DNA of 64,000 bases from Tuctoria greenei (Eukaryota; Streptophyta; Magnoliopsida; Poales; Poaceae). Shown piece by piece: positions 24,401 through 35,700 of the stretch (position 1 is the stretch's first letter; the number at the start of each line of letters is the position of its first letter). The notes under the pieces are model-generated. The model saw nothing but the letters and a program-made list of their open reading frames with translations, did no database searches and was not told the origin of the DNA. Where the stretch lies: assembly GCA_036927565.1 (NCBI GenBank), contig JAYESD010000004.1:87486942-87550941 (forward strand), given 5' to 3'. Made by a program: the position numbers and the translations under genes.

Positions 24401-25678
24401 ACATGTTGTATAGGATTCGGTAGAAGTCGAGTAGTTGGAATCTACTCGCATGGCTAGGACTTTTTCACACGGGATTGGTTCAAAGAGAATGAAGTAGTAA
24501 TCTGAAAATGAGACCGGGCAGGGGTGTAGGATGCAGCAAGATGTGGTCTTGGGTGCGTAGCCCTGCCTGTGTCGATTAAGGACCGATCCGTATGCCGCCC
24601 TGCTGAGCAAGTTTGAACTGTACCGGAGTCATATTGGTTATATGGGGTCCAGGAAACCGATGTACCTTGGGAAGCTTTTGTTGAGACTTTTTCGATCGCC
24701 TCAGGCTTTCGGCCGCAGCACAGTAGACGGAAACTCGCTCACGACATCTTCACAGCGGAAGGGTGCACCGTGAGTGGGAATACTGTCCTAGACGATTGAA
24801 TCGATTCGACTTGGGTGGAACTTGAGAAAGGTGGCTGCGTACGGCGTCCGTGGAGTGCACCGTTGTGACTTCCAGTACGGGCGTACATGTCGTGTTTTCT
24901 GGGTATCATTGATTCGAATCACCGTCCCTCGCAGTTATGAGTACCACTTATTCACTGAGTTGTGACGTAGTTAAATACATGAACTTGAGATGAGAATTAA
25001 TTGCTCTGCTGTTATGAACAATATATTATCATGATATTGATATGTTGTATGTATTAGTATAGTGCTCACTAAATTTAATTTCCACCTTGGGAATGCAGCA
25101 TCGTGATGAAGTATTTCTTGTTTGATTGTGGAGTTATGATGTTGCCCTGCACAAGGTTTAAGCTGCTGCTATAAATCTGAAAAATAAGGACCCACAATTA
25201 GGCGAGTCCGTTACGCAAATCTGCCATCCTATGTTTATGTCTTTACCTTCATGTAGAGTTTCATGTTTAGGTGAGACGGTTAAGTCTTGCTGAGCCTTCG
25301 TGCTCACGGTTGCTATATAAGTTGTTTTGCAGGTACTAACCTCTATGCTTATGATTATGGTTGTCCGATGAGACTCGGGACTCTCCGAGTAATATACTCA
25401 TGTGGGAACCATGCCGCTGCTGTTTGGTTTTTGTGGCTAGTGAGGAACGTCCGTGGGCTGGACGACTTCTCTTTTTCTTATTAGATTGGAGTACGAGAGT
25501 AGTTATCTTATCTTCTGCTGTAGTTTATTTTTATAAACTATTTATAAATTGAACATATTTGTAAATTTCAGCAAATAATTTATGTAATACACATTTCTTT
25601 ACATGTGTGATATTGGGTGTCGCATCGTACGGCACCACCCAATGCGATTCCTGGAATGTGTGGACTCTGGTCCCCACA
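21430..25678. mobile_element. LTR Y: 4.25 kb probable solo LTR
   Basis: Starts TGTAAAAGCCC and ends GGTCCCCACA. It is flanked by perfect ttcca duplications (21425-21429 and 25679-25683) and sits inside X-1; the intact X-3 copy shows the uninterrupted site. There is no coding sequence, no tandem LTR pair and no primer site. It contains AT-rich ends, a GC-rich block with a short GCC run near 22735 and a possible TATA motif at 21996. Length suggests a gypsy family with very long LTRs. The family is not recognised and the strand is not settled. Confidence 0.75.
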
Positions 25679-25869
25679 TTCCACCTAGCCTTCCTTTGGG
25701 AAAATATAAATGACACCCTTTGGTAATACTATTTAATGGGGAGGTGCTACATCGATAGTTTTCGTGCGCTTGCGGACGTTCATTTAAGAATCAAAACCTA
25801 CCAACAAGCATTTCTGGCACCACTTCTAGCTAGGGATGAATTGTAAGTAGTGCGTAGGAAATATCAACA

Positions 25870-26984
25870 TAGTGTTTTTGTGAATTTCCAACAAGAGCAT
25901 AGTTTGAGTTAAGTATGGGACCATTATTGACGTAGGAAAGATGGATCTAAGGTTTTTACCGTGAATTCAAGGGTTCAGTAGTCGAAGAATTGTTGAAACA
26001 TGAGAACTCGACGGCTAGATCGATGAAGACGAAGAATTGGCGAAGAAGAATGTTGACGTCGAAGAATTGACGAAGAAGATCACAATAGTGGTGACGATCT
26101 TGATTGATCCTCCTCTCCTTCCTCTTCCTTCTTCTCCTTGTCCCTCCTGGCGATAAGGGTCCTTCCTGCTTCAAGACTGGCGGCACACATTATGATTGGG
26201 GCTAAGGGTTTTCTATTGTGGGCAAAAGGATGAAAGGTGGGTGGTGGGTTGTTTATATAGGAGGAGAGGAGTGGGGTTAGGGTAGAATCCAAGTAGGAAG
26301 CGGTCGGGATAGGTAGAGGCCTTGGTGTTGTCCCTCTTGGGCTCCTCATGGGTGAGTCATGACATTCTCAGGCCCAATTAAAGCAATTACACAATAACTC
26401 GTCGTGGAGGAAAAATAGAAACCGAGTCGAAACCCTACACACTGAACTATTCTGTACTGATGCCAGACAAGTTCGATTGGGTACAAAATGTAGAACGGAG
26501 AAGTCTGGTGCAATGCCGGACAAGTCAGCTCAAGATCAGAAAATAAATCTGACAAGTTCGATGTCAAGCCGGACAAGTCCGGGGTTTGTCAAGTAAGGAA
26601 TCTAGACAAGTTTTGGGACTTACCGGACACCTCCAAAAAGTTCCAGTAACGAATATTGGACTAGTCCGTGGATGACAGCGGACAAGTTCAAGCAAGAGCA
26701 GAAACTAAACCGAATTAGTCCATAAAAAGTAGCGGACAAGTCGAAGAACATCATAAATGATTTCGGACTAATCCATAGCAATTAACAGAAAAGTCCGTGG
26801 GACAACAATAGTTAAATTGGACTAGTCTGTGTTCCAAATCGGAAAAGTTCGTACTAAGCCTAGTTTTTATTTGTTGTTGTTGTCCTAATTCATATTAATT
26901 TTGTTCTTTTTTGTGTCGTATCATGTTAGACATATATATAAGAATGAAAGCAATGCAAGATGGATGAAAATGAGGGTGTGCACA
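25870..26984 (-). repeat. LTR-B (Tekay family), 5' portion
   Basis: Resumes with tttttgtgaatttccaac-aagagcatagtttga, homologous to LTR-A from about 17080. It runs to gagggtgtgcaca, the LTR start in degraded form (expected gagggtgttaca), at about 26984. A minus-strand TATA box lies at 26252-26259 and degenerate dyads at about 26470-26850. It separates X-2 internal sequence on its right from the rest of that element. Confidence 0.8.
26252..26259 (-). promoter_or_regulatory. TATA box of LTR-B
   Basis: TATATAAA on the minus strand, in the conserved family position. Confidence 0.6.
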
Positions 26985-27304
26985 TGCCAACGTGAGTATC
27001 AACACACTCAGAGAGATTCCAAATGAGAGATAAAGGCAATTGTTCCTTTGACTTTCCGAATATATCAAATTGTCAAAGTTTTGACAGGAGAAAATCCAAG
27101 GGAACTACACTCCAACCATTCCACTCTTCAAACACCCAAGATTGATGTTGTAGACACATTCCAAAGAGGGAATTCATGAACTGAGGTATGAGTTGAAATA
27201 TCTAGTACTCTAATTTTCTAACTTATAGCAAATTTATGAGAACACCTTAGTTCTTCTTCATGTCTTCACTCGAGGACGAGCAAAGGACTAAGTCTCAGGG
27301 AGTT
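26985..27304 (+). mobile_element. X-2 internal 3' end
   Basis: About 320 bp of noncoding sequence ending in ctcgaggacgagcaaagg and gtctcaggga just before the LTR. From memory that block resembles the end of the internal region of Tat/Athila-type gypsy elements; this is a weak family hint. No gene is present. Confidence 0.55.
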
Positions 27305-28523
27305 TGTTGACGGTCCTTAAGTGCCATATGTACACCATCAATTCACCTCATAATGTGCACAAAAGAGAAACACAATGTAGTGGTAGGAGTAAAAACTAAC
27401 CAATTGCACAAGTGTAATCCATTAAATTGTATGCAGGTGAATTTATAACCAAAAATACCTAGACATGCAGGGAGTTATCCATTAAATTGGATTTCGACGA
27501 ATCAGGCGACAACATGTGTCACCACATGGATCAAATGGCCCACAAAAGAAGTGTTCAAGGCCATCCAACAGTGTATCACCCATATCAGTGAATGCAACCC
27601 ACCTGGCAGTGACCTGGAGAAAACACATGCCAAACAGTGTAGAGACCAGGTTGGCCGAATCATCTGTTTGGCCAACTTGTTCCTGGCGCCAAACTTGGTC
27701 AATGGATGCGTGTCGACTCCTTCTGGCTTCCTGGGGCGGGGATGACTGAATCACACACATTTTGTGGCGGGAACCGACCCTCCTCCACTTATAAATAGCA
27801 GCCCACACCTCACCTCACACACGCGCCAAAAGTTGAGAATAGAATACCACTCAGAGTAGTCCTAGCGGCTGCCAAGTAGAAGGAGAGTGTGGTGAAGAGT
27901 CTAGGAGAAGGTGGCTTGGGCTTGTCAAGTCCCTCTTCTACACTTGTACCACTACAAAGGTTTGATTCAAAATAAAGTAAGCCTTTGTGAATTCATTTCA
28001 AGTTTGATTCCCAAATCAAGGTAGTTTGCACAAGTAGTTACTTGTGGGTTCATTGCTTTAATTTATCAGAGGCTCTAGTTGTATCTTTGTTTTTGAAACA
28101 ACTAGAGTAGTGATTTAGAACGTAAGCGTGGTACTTAGGTTAGAAATCACCGGTGAATATCTCATAGACCCACGGATTGAAGAGGTAGGCAGAAGGTGGT
28201 GACAGCTCTATCTGTCCTTAGTAATCGTCCACGTTCGGCTATGCCAAAGACTCTTGGACGGAGTCGCCCTACTGTTGCTATGGGTAAACCTGTGCCCGAA
28301 GGAAGCAGCTACCGAAAATTTCTTTGAATTAGAATCAATACTTTGAATTCCTCTATGTTCCTTGCCTACAAAATAATTTTGTGTCCTTGGGTGAGCTAGT
28401 TCGTAAGGTTAGCCATACGTTTCTTGGATTCGATACCCATGGGAATACTCTTTAAGTGGAAGTGTTACACGATAGTTTCTGTACGCTAGAAGATTTTTAT
28501 CTGTGATGTAAGAAACATCAACA
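27305..28523 (+). repeat. X-2 3' LTR
   Basis: TGTTGACGG...CATCAACA, 1219 bp, with TGTTGA/TCAACA terminal inverted repeats. A TATA motif lies at 27790-27798 and an AATAAA near 27971. It ends about 70 bp before the end used by X-1 and X-3. It abuts LINE coding sequence, so the X-2 element interrupted the LINE. Confidence 0.8.
27790..27798 (+). promoter_or_regulatory. TATA box of the X-2 LTR
   Basis: TATAAATAG, matching the X-1 LTR. Confidence 0.65.
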
Positions 28524-28559
28524 GTCCATGTACCAGGTTGTGAGGTTATCCTCATGTTT

Positions 28560-28960
28560 TCAAAGAGCAGGCAACATTGACTGGGAGGTAATCCAGGCGG
28601 CGCAAGCATTCTAAACACCATGAGAAAATGGGCAAGTAAGGAAGGGGTGATTGGATGTTTCAAGATTGCACAGGCAGAGCTGATAAAAATAAGAGTTTGG
28701 CATTTTGCATCCTCGCGGGGGTCCAAATCCTATCTTGTAGGAGAAGCCATACAAGTATTTTGCATCTAGACGGTGCCCAGACCTTGCAGATGAGTTTTCG
28801 TAATGGGAAAGAAATGGAGCTCGGGAATTGGAGGATGTATGTCGACTTTGTGCTAAACTTACTATTGGATAAAGGCACCCAACTGATCCGTTCACGCTGG
28901 GCTTCATCCAGAATCAGATGCATGTTGCCAATGAATGCCACAAATTGACAAATTGATGAA
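28560..28960 (-). pseudogene. LINE C-terminal zinc-binding (zf-RVT-like) region
   Basis: Fragments such as KVWAPSRCKILVWLLLQDRI and SNHPFLTCPFSHGV resemble the C-terminal cysteine/histidine region after plant L1 reverse transcriptase. It is read in more than one frame, so it is broken. Confidence 0.7.
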
Positions 28961-29529
28961 CCAGATCGATGGTGAGGTTATGGGAGATATCTTGAATCCA
29001 GGTATTATCAGCCAGCGCATCTCTCACAAATCGTTTTTTTCCATCTGGTTTGTCGGAACAGGTCTGGGAAAGGAAGAGTAGGGGATGTGCCTTGGAGCCA
29101 ACTATCTTGCCAAAAATATGTGGAGCGACCATCACCAATCGTTACCGATGTCGTTGTTGCCTAGAGCTGCACATCGGTTGAGTCCATGGGAAGTTCAGAG
29201 CCAACACATGGATGATTAGGTTTTTTTTTTTTTGAAACCAGACCAATCTAAGCTTCAGGGCCCTCCCAAACTTGTTGAGGTCCATAATGCGTAATCCTCC
29301 GAGGCTTAATAGTTGGCATACACGATTGCATTTCACCTTCTTCTTCTCACCTTGTACTTCCTGAGTGCCCGCCCAAAGATATTTTCATCACAGTTTGTAA
29401 AAACTTTTTGGGACCTTGATTGATGTGAGTGTATATGTCAGGAGTGATGACAACACCAGCACTATCAACTGTCTTCTGCCTCCTACGGAAAGACATTTCC
29501 CTTGCCAACTCACTGGACAAGAAGATGCT

Positions 29530-30712
29530 CTATCCAGGATATGTTGAACCTGATCTTACCCCACGGAGCCCCAGGGGCAGTCCAAGATAGGATATCGGCA
29601 ATTGTGGTTGTGTTCCTTGGAAGTTAGACAGCGCGGCTTGGGAGACTTCCTCGGAGCACCGGACTGAATTTGCTGAAATCTTAAGCATGTTTATTCTCAA
29701 ACCCGTAACGTCCCCATATTTTGCAAGGGCCCGGAGGTCAAAGTCAACTTGGGACTGGTGTGGGTTAAGGAACAGAATAGCATCATCAGCGTAAATCGAC
29801 ATTCTTGCCCTGGCCAAATGATCTGAGTGGTGAAAGGACTCCCCACGCAGTGTCTAGGTCAAAGACTTTTTGCAGCATGTCAAAGGCAACGATGAACAGT
29901 AGGGGTGACAATGGGTCTCACTGTCTAAGTCCTCTTTTGGGCTAAATGGTACAACCAGGGACTCCGTTGAGTTTTATCTGAGAGGAGGCTGTTGATAATA
30001 AAATTGATATCCAATTCGTCCATTTTGTCAAGAATCCTCTTTGGGACAGCAACTCCAAAAGTAATTCCCATTTGAGGGAGTCGAAGGCCTTCGAGATGTC
30101 TAATTTGAGCATTACGAGAGGCCGACCCCTGTGGTGGTATGCTCTCATTAGATTCATTACATGCATGAAGCCGTCCTGCATACCTCTGGACTGAATGAAA
30201 GCATTTTGCGAGTTGGAGATCAAATTGTCCATATGCTTAGCAAGCCACCGAGAAAGAACTTTGGAGAAAATATTTGCCACAGAGTGAATTAGGCTGATTG
30301 GCCTAAAATCGGCTGGTGTTTGAACTTTAGGCTGTTTTGGGACCAGAGTGACCAACACACCATTGAGCTTCCAGAAAGAATTGGAGTGAAGATCAAACAG
30401 GATTTGGAAAAACTTGAGCAGGTCCTCCTTAATAATCGGCCAACATACTTTATAAAAATCCATAGTATAGCCGTCGGGTCCCGGAGCCTTTTCAGAGGGC
30501 ATCTGGTGGAGAGCAGTTCTGATCTCTTCCCCCGTGAACATAACATCTAGATGTTCCGTTTGGTGTACCGATAAGTTTAGTTTTTGCCAATTCATGTCTT
30601 CCTCTCTAGTCTGCTTCTTTCCTATCAGATTCTGAAAGTGTAGGTCCACGATCTCTTGCGTTTCATGCTGGGAGTGCACAAGCTCCCCGCTGCTATTTAT
30701 TAGATGTGTCAT
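29530..30712 (-). pseudogene. LINE reverse transcriptase
   Basis: The 256-residue stretch at 30712-29942 carries EIRTALHQMPSEKAPGPDGY, FRPISLIHSVANIFSKVL, QNAFIQSRGMQDG and MLKLDISKAFDSLKW, the standard LINE RT blocks. After a stop and frameshift, 29817-29530 has the catalytic YADDAILFL and YLGLPLG. The RT would prime synthesis at nicked target DNA. The interruption between the fingers and the YADD block makes it inactive. Confidence 0.9.
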
Positions 30713-31288
30713 GCAAAGCTTTGCTGTCTCCCCTTACCCTTTAGGTTGAAGAAACAAGTGTTGGCGTCCCCCTCTTACGGCCTGGGATGTCTGACACCAC
30801 CTGCTGCGCTCAATGACTGCTTAGCCTAGTAGCCTGATCTTTAGGTCCTTCTTCAAATTCAGCTCCTGATCCGAAAGTGGACGATCCTCTTGAGCTTTGT
30901 CCAATCTTAGGATCAACTCATTGGCCATACCAATGAGCAGTTTAGTCCTGACAAAAATCCTGGAACTCCATTGTCTTAGAGCTTTGGCTGTCTTTGTAAG
31001 TCTGAGATAAAAAGTGTCGATAGGGTTGGCTGCCCGGGTCTGCTCCTCCCATGAACCCTTGATGACATCAAGGAAATCTTTGGTACGCAGCCAAAAATCT
31101 TAAAACTTAAACAGCGGCAGTCTTCTCAATGTAGCTTGCTCAGTGAGAGGAGGGCAGAATGATCTGATATTGAGGAAGATAACGGTCGTAGAATGCAGTC
31201 AGCGAAGGCCTCGAGGCAGTCCGAAGTGCAGAAGAATCTGTCCAGCCTCACCATCACTGGATCCAACCTTTCATTTGATCAGGTAAAC

Positions 31289-31795
31289 TGTTAGGAAATC
31301 AGCGGTAAGCTACTCTAGCAACTCTACCGCATCACCCAGGAAACATGCGAGTACAGAGGTCAGGGATCGTTACCACTAGACGCGCAGCGCAGCGGAACGT
31401 TGATGCGCGTCGGTGTAAGGGAAGTAGACGATCTCGTTCGTCTTCTCCTCGTCCTCGTCACAGCAGCAGGTAGACGATCACGATCGTCGTAGCCGATCAG
31501 CGCAGCAGTAGCAGCAACGCCTTCACGGAGTCCACACGTACGGAGAGGAACGCCGTGCACCGGTGTGCTAGCACCGCGTGCGCGGTAAGTGTCTCGGCGT
31601 GAGGCCTGCGAGGGGTGGCGGCTAGGGCTGTCACGTGGTGGGATGATTAGCCCCTAACCCTACCTCTCATATTTATAGGCGTACTAATGGGCTTTTAGGT
31701 CGCAGATCCATTAGTACCCTAATTGCTTATGGATCAAATATCCAATAGGCTTGAACCCGAATTGTTATGATTGCCTCTTAGGCACATCACCAATA
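31289..31795 (-). repeat. copia 3' LTR
   Basis: On the plus strand it reads TGTTAGGAAATC...CACCAATA; the last bases differ from CAACA in the other LTR. A minus-strand TATA box, TATAAATA, lies at 31670-31677. The adjacent tract, AAGTGGGAGAT on the minus strand at 31796-31807, is the polypurine tract. Confidence 0.93.
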
Positions 31796-32739
31796 ATCTC
31801 CCACTTGCACTAGAGACAATCATCTAGCCATGATTTTCGATATTCCAACTCCTTAAGTGTGTGACCCGTTAGGTTCATGAGCAGTCGGTTGTGAATGGAA
31901 ACCATTTCCAACCACAAGTCAGTAGAGGTACCTAGCAGGACATACTGACTCCCGACTGTACATAAATATCATATCGGCCGAACCTAGATACATTCAACAT
32001 GCTAATCCCTTTGACTCACGATACCAGTCAAGCTCAAGGCGAGATGCGTGCCATCCTTGTGATAGCTCGACCATTCACTCGATCAAATAGTGGATTCATT
32101 CCGTGACTAACTTTTAGTCAATGTGATTAACCTTTAATCACCTTGGCATGGCCATGCACTTTCAAATCCAACTATCTCGAGGGGCCCAGAGATATCTCTC
32201 CTGTTATTTAGGAGGGGCAAATCCCATCTTGATCCGCGCACATCACATTCTATGTTTCATTATATAACCGAAGACTACTTTTATGACTACCTAGTTACGG
32301 AGTAGCGTTTGGTAGTCTCAAAGTACACAACTACGCATAGTGAGAAACAATGGCGATCTCAGGTCTAAAGATCTAGCAGGTGTATCACTCAAGACCAACT
32401 GATGGCACATATGGAAATAACAATCCCAGCAGTGTCTTGGAGTGGGTCAATCCAACACCATGTTCACTAACATGTGTTCACATTATTAATTTGATATCTC
32501 TATATCTATGATCCGTGAAACGTGATCATCAATTAATACATGTGCTAGTCTATATGCAATCATTATCTCATATAATGATATAGACTAGGGATCATCTAGA
32601 GTAACATTATTTTTAACAAAGAGTTTCACGAACAAGTCACATACTTGATGATCAATGTAGATAATGATTACTCATATAACAATTTATTTAATAGTACATA
32701 AACATAGCTGTGACACAAGTCTCCCACTACACATTATGA
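31796..32739 (-). other. copia region between stop codon and 3' LTR
   Basis: About 940 bp of noncoding sequence, unusually long for a copia element. It contains a second purine-rich tract near 32717-32731 (minus strand GTAGTGGGAGACTTG) right after the stop codon, much like the terminal polypurine tract. No gene seen. Confidence 0.7.
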
Positions 32740-35700
32740 TCACTGATGTAAGTATCTAATACCCATAGATCTCGTGTGTGCCTCATGCTTTGATTGTGGA
32801 AGAGGCTTTGTCAACGGATCTGCAATATTCAAATCCGTGTGCACCTTGCATATCTTCACATCACCTCGGTCGATGATCTCTCGAATGAGGTGATAGCGTT
32901 GTAGTATGTGTTTGGATCGTTTGTGTGATCTAGGCTCCTTTGCCTGTGCGATGGCTCCACTGTTGTCACAGTAGAGATCCACAGGACTGAACGCGCTAGG
33001 AACAACACCCAACTCAGAAACAAATTTTCTGATCCAAACAGCCTCCTTTGCAGCTTCAGAAGCTGCAATATACTCCGTCTCTGTGGTTGAATCTGCTACT
33101 GTATCTTGCTTGGAACTTTTCCAGCTCACTGCCCCTCCATTGAGGCAGAATAAAAAACCGGATTGCGATCTAGAATCATCCTTATCAGTTTGGAAGCTGG
33201 CATCGGTGTAACCTTTTACAACGAGCTCTTCTTCACCTCCAAACACTAAGAATGCATCCTTAGTTCTTCTTAAGTACTTAAGGATGTTTTTTACAATGGT
33301 CCAGTGAGCCTCACCAAAATCTGATTGATATCTACTCGTGATACTTAGAGCATAAGATACATCTGGGCGTGTACATAGCATGGCATACATGATGGATCCA
33401 ATAGCCGAAGCATAAGGAATCGCTCTCATCCTCTTTTGCTCATTAGGTGTCGAAGGACACTGACTCTTGCTTAGAGTAATGCCATGTGACATTGGCAAGA
33501 AACCTTTCTTGGAATCTTGCATATTGAACCGATTCAATATCTTATCAATATATGTATCTTGACTTAATCCAATTAGCCTTTTAGATCTATCTCTATAGAT
33601 CTTTATGCCCAAAATATATGTTGCCTCTCCTAAATCCTTCATTGAGAAACTTTTTCTTAATGAGGATTTAACATCATCAAGCATTGGAATGTCATTTCCG
33701 ATCAATAATATGTCATCTACATATAGGACCAGAAATACATGTGTGCTCCCACTAAACTTCTTGTAAATACAAGGTTCTTCTACGTTCTTGATGAAACCAA
33801 ACCCTTTGATTACTTCATCAAAATGCAGATTCCAACTCCGAGATGCTTGCTTCAGTCCATAGATAGACTTTTGAAGCTTGCATATTTTACTAGCATTTTT
33901 AGGATCGACAAAACCCTCAGGTTGTGTCATGTACACATCCTCAGTCAGACTTCCATTAAGAAAGGCTGTTTTGACATCCATCTGCCATATTTCATAATCA
34001 AAATATGCAGCAATTGCTAGAAGAATCCGAACAGACTTAAGCATTGCAACGGGTGAGAAAGTTTCATCATAATCAACACCTTGAATTTGTTTGAAACCTT
34101 TTGCTACCAATCGCGCTTTATAGATGTGAACATTTCCATCCATATCAGTCTTTTTCTTGAAAATCCATCTACAATCGATAGGTCTCACACCTTCGATTGG
34201 ATCAACCAAGTTCCAAACTTGATTTTCATGCATGGATTCAATTTCAGATTCCATGGCTCCAAGCCACTTCTCAGAGTCGGGTCCCATCATTGCTTCAGTA
34301 TAGGTCGTGGGCTCATTATTGTCTAACAATACCATGTCATGCTGCTCCGTGGTTAGAAGCATTAACTTTTCAGTCGCACGACGTACCCTCGTAGACCTTC
34401 GTGGGGCTGGTGTTTCATCAACTGGTTGCACAACATCTTGTACATCCTGTATAGGATCGGTGGGTGTTGAAACATTTTCAGGTATTTCTTGAATTTCTTC
34501 AAGATGCACCTTGCTCCCACTAACTCCTTTTGAGAGAAACTCTTTCTCCAAGAAGACACCATTGTGAGCGGTAAACACTTTACCCTCTGCTTTATTATAA
34601 AAATAATACCCTTTGGTTTCCCTAGGATATCCCACAAAGAAGCATTTGTCTGATTTTGGAGTGAGTTTGTCTGACGTCAAACGTTTGACATAAACATCAC
34701 ATCCCCAAACTTTGAGGAAAGACAATCCGGGACGTTTCCCGGTCCACATCTCATATGGTGTCTTCTCAACAGACTTAGTTGGGACTCTGTTTAGTGTAAA
34801 CGCAACAGTTTCAAGAGCATAACCCCAAAAGGATAGTGGAAGATCTGCTTGGCTCATCATCGACCTAACCATGTCCAACAAGGTTCGGTTCCTCCGCTCG
34901 GACACCCCATTCCATTGAGGCGTTCCAGGTGGAGTCAATTGTGGAACAATTCCACATTGCTTCAAATGATCATAAAATTCATGGCTCAAATATTCACCCC
35001 CACGATCAGATCGTAGAAATTTGATTGTCTTGCCCAATCGATTCTGTACTTCATTCTGAAATTCTTTGAACTTTTCAAAGGATTCAGACTTGTGCCTCAT
35101 TAGGTAGACATAACCATATCTACTAAAGTCATCGGTAAATGTGATGAAGTACTGAAAACCACCTTTGGCAATTGAACTCATTGGTCCACATACATCTGTG
35201 TGTATGAGTCCCAACAAGTCAGTCGCCCTCTCACTTTGACCAGTGAAGGGTGCTTTGGTCATCTTCCCAAACAAACAAGATTCGCATGTGTCAAGTGATT
35301 CAAAATCAAATGAGCTTAGTAAACCATCTTTATGTAGTTTTTGAATGCGTTTCTCATTTATATGACCTAAGCGACAATGCCAAATAAAAGTGGGACTTAG
35401 ATCATTATGACGAGCCATTTTGGTATTAATGTTACAAATAGTTTTATCCTCAAGATCAAGAACATATAATCCATTCACCAATGGACATTGAGCATAGAAA
35501 ATATTATTGTAATAAATAGAACAACATTTGTTCTTTATTACAATCTCATAACCATCAACTTCTTCTAAACACGAACAAGAGATAATGTTCTTGCTCAAAG
35601 TAGGAATGCAATAACAATTATTCAATTCCAAAACTAATCCTGAGGGTAATGACAAGTGGTAAGTTCCGACAGCTATGACCGCAACCTTTGCTCCATTGCC

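Larger units (their letters stand above)
20002..25869 (+). mobile_element. X-1: solo LTR of family X, split by LTR Y
   Basis: Begins TGTGGATGGC (X-2 begins TGTTGACGGT) and ends ATATCAACA. Its flanks taggc and tagtg each differ by one base from the uninterrupted sequence (taggg) seen in LTR-A near 17077. Removing LTR Y and one copy of its ttcca duplication leaves about 1.6 kb of LTR with no coding sequence. It shares with X-2 the conserved blocks gacccac-gattgaagaggtaggcag and cacgtt-ggctatgcca, and with X-3 the last 190 bp. Confidence 0.8.
28524..31288 (-). mobile_element. L1-like LINE, 3' part of ORF2
   Basis: Minus-strand non-LTR retrotransposon sequence: the end of the endonuclease-to-RT linker (31288-30720), reverse transcriptase (30712-29530) and the C-terminal zinc-binding region (about 28960-28560). 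It is cut on the left by X-2 and on the right by the copia element, beyond which the LINE continues at 38563. Frameshifts and stops are frequent. Confidence 0.85.
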
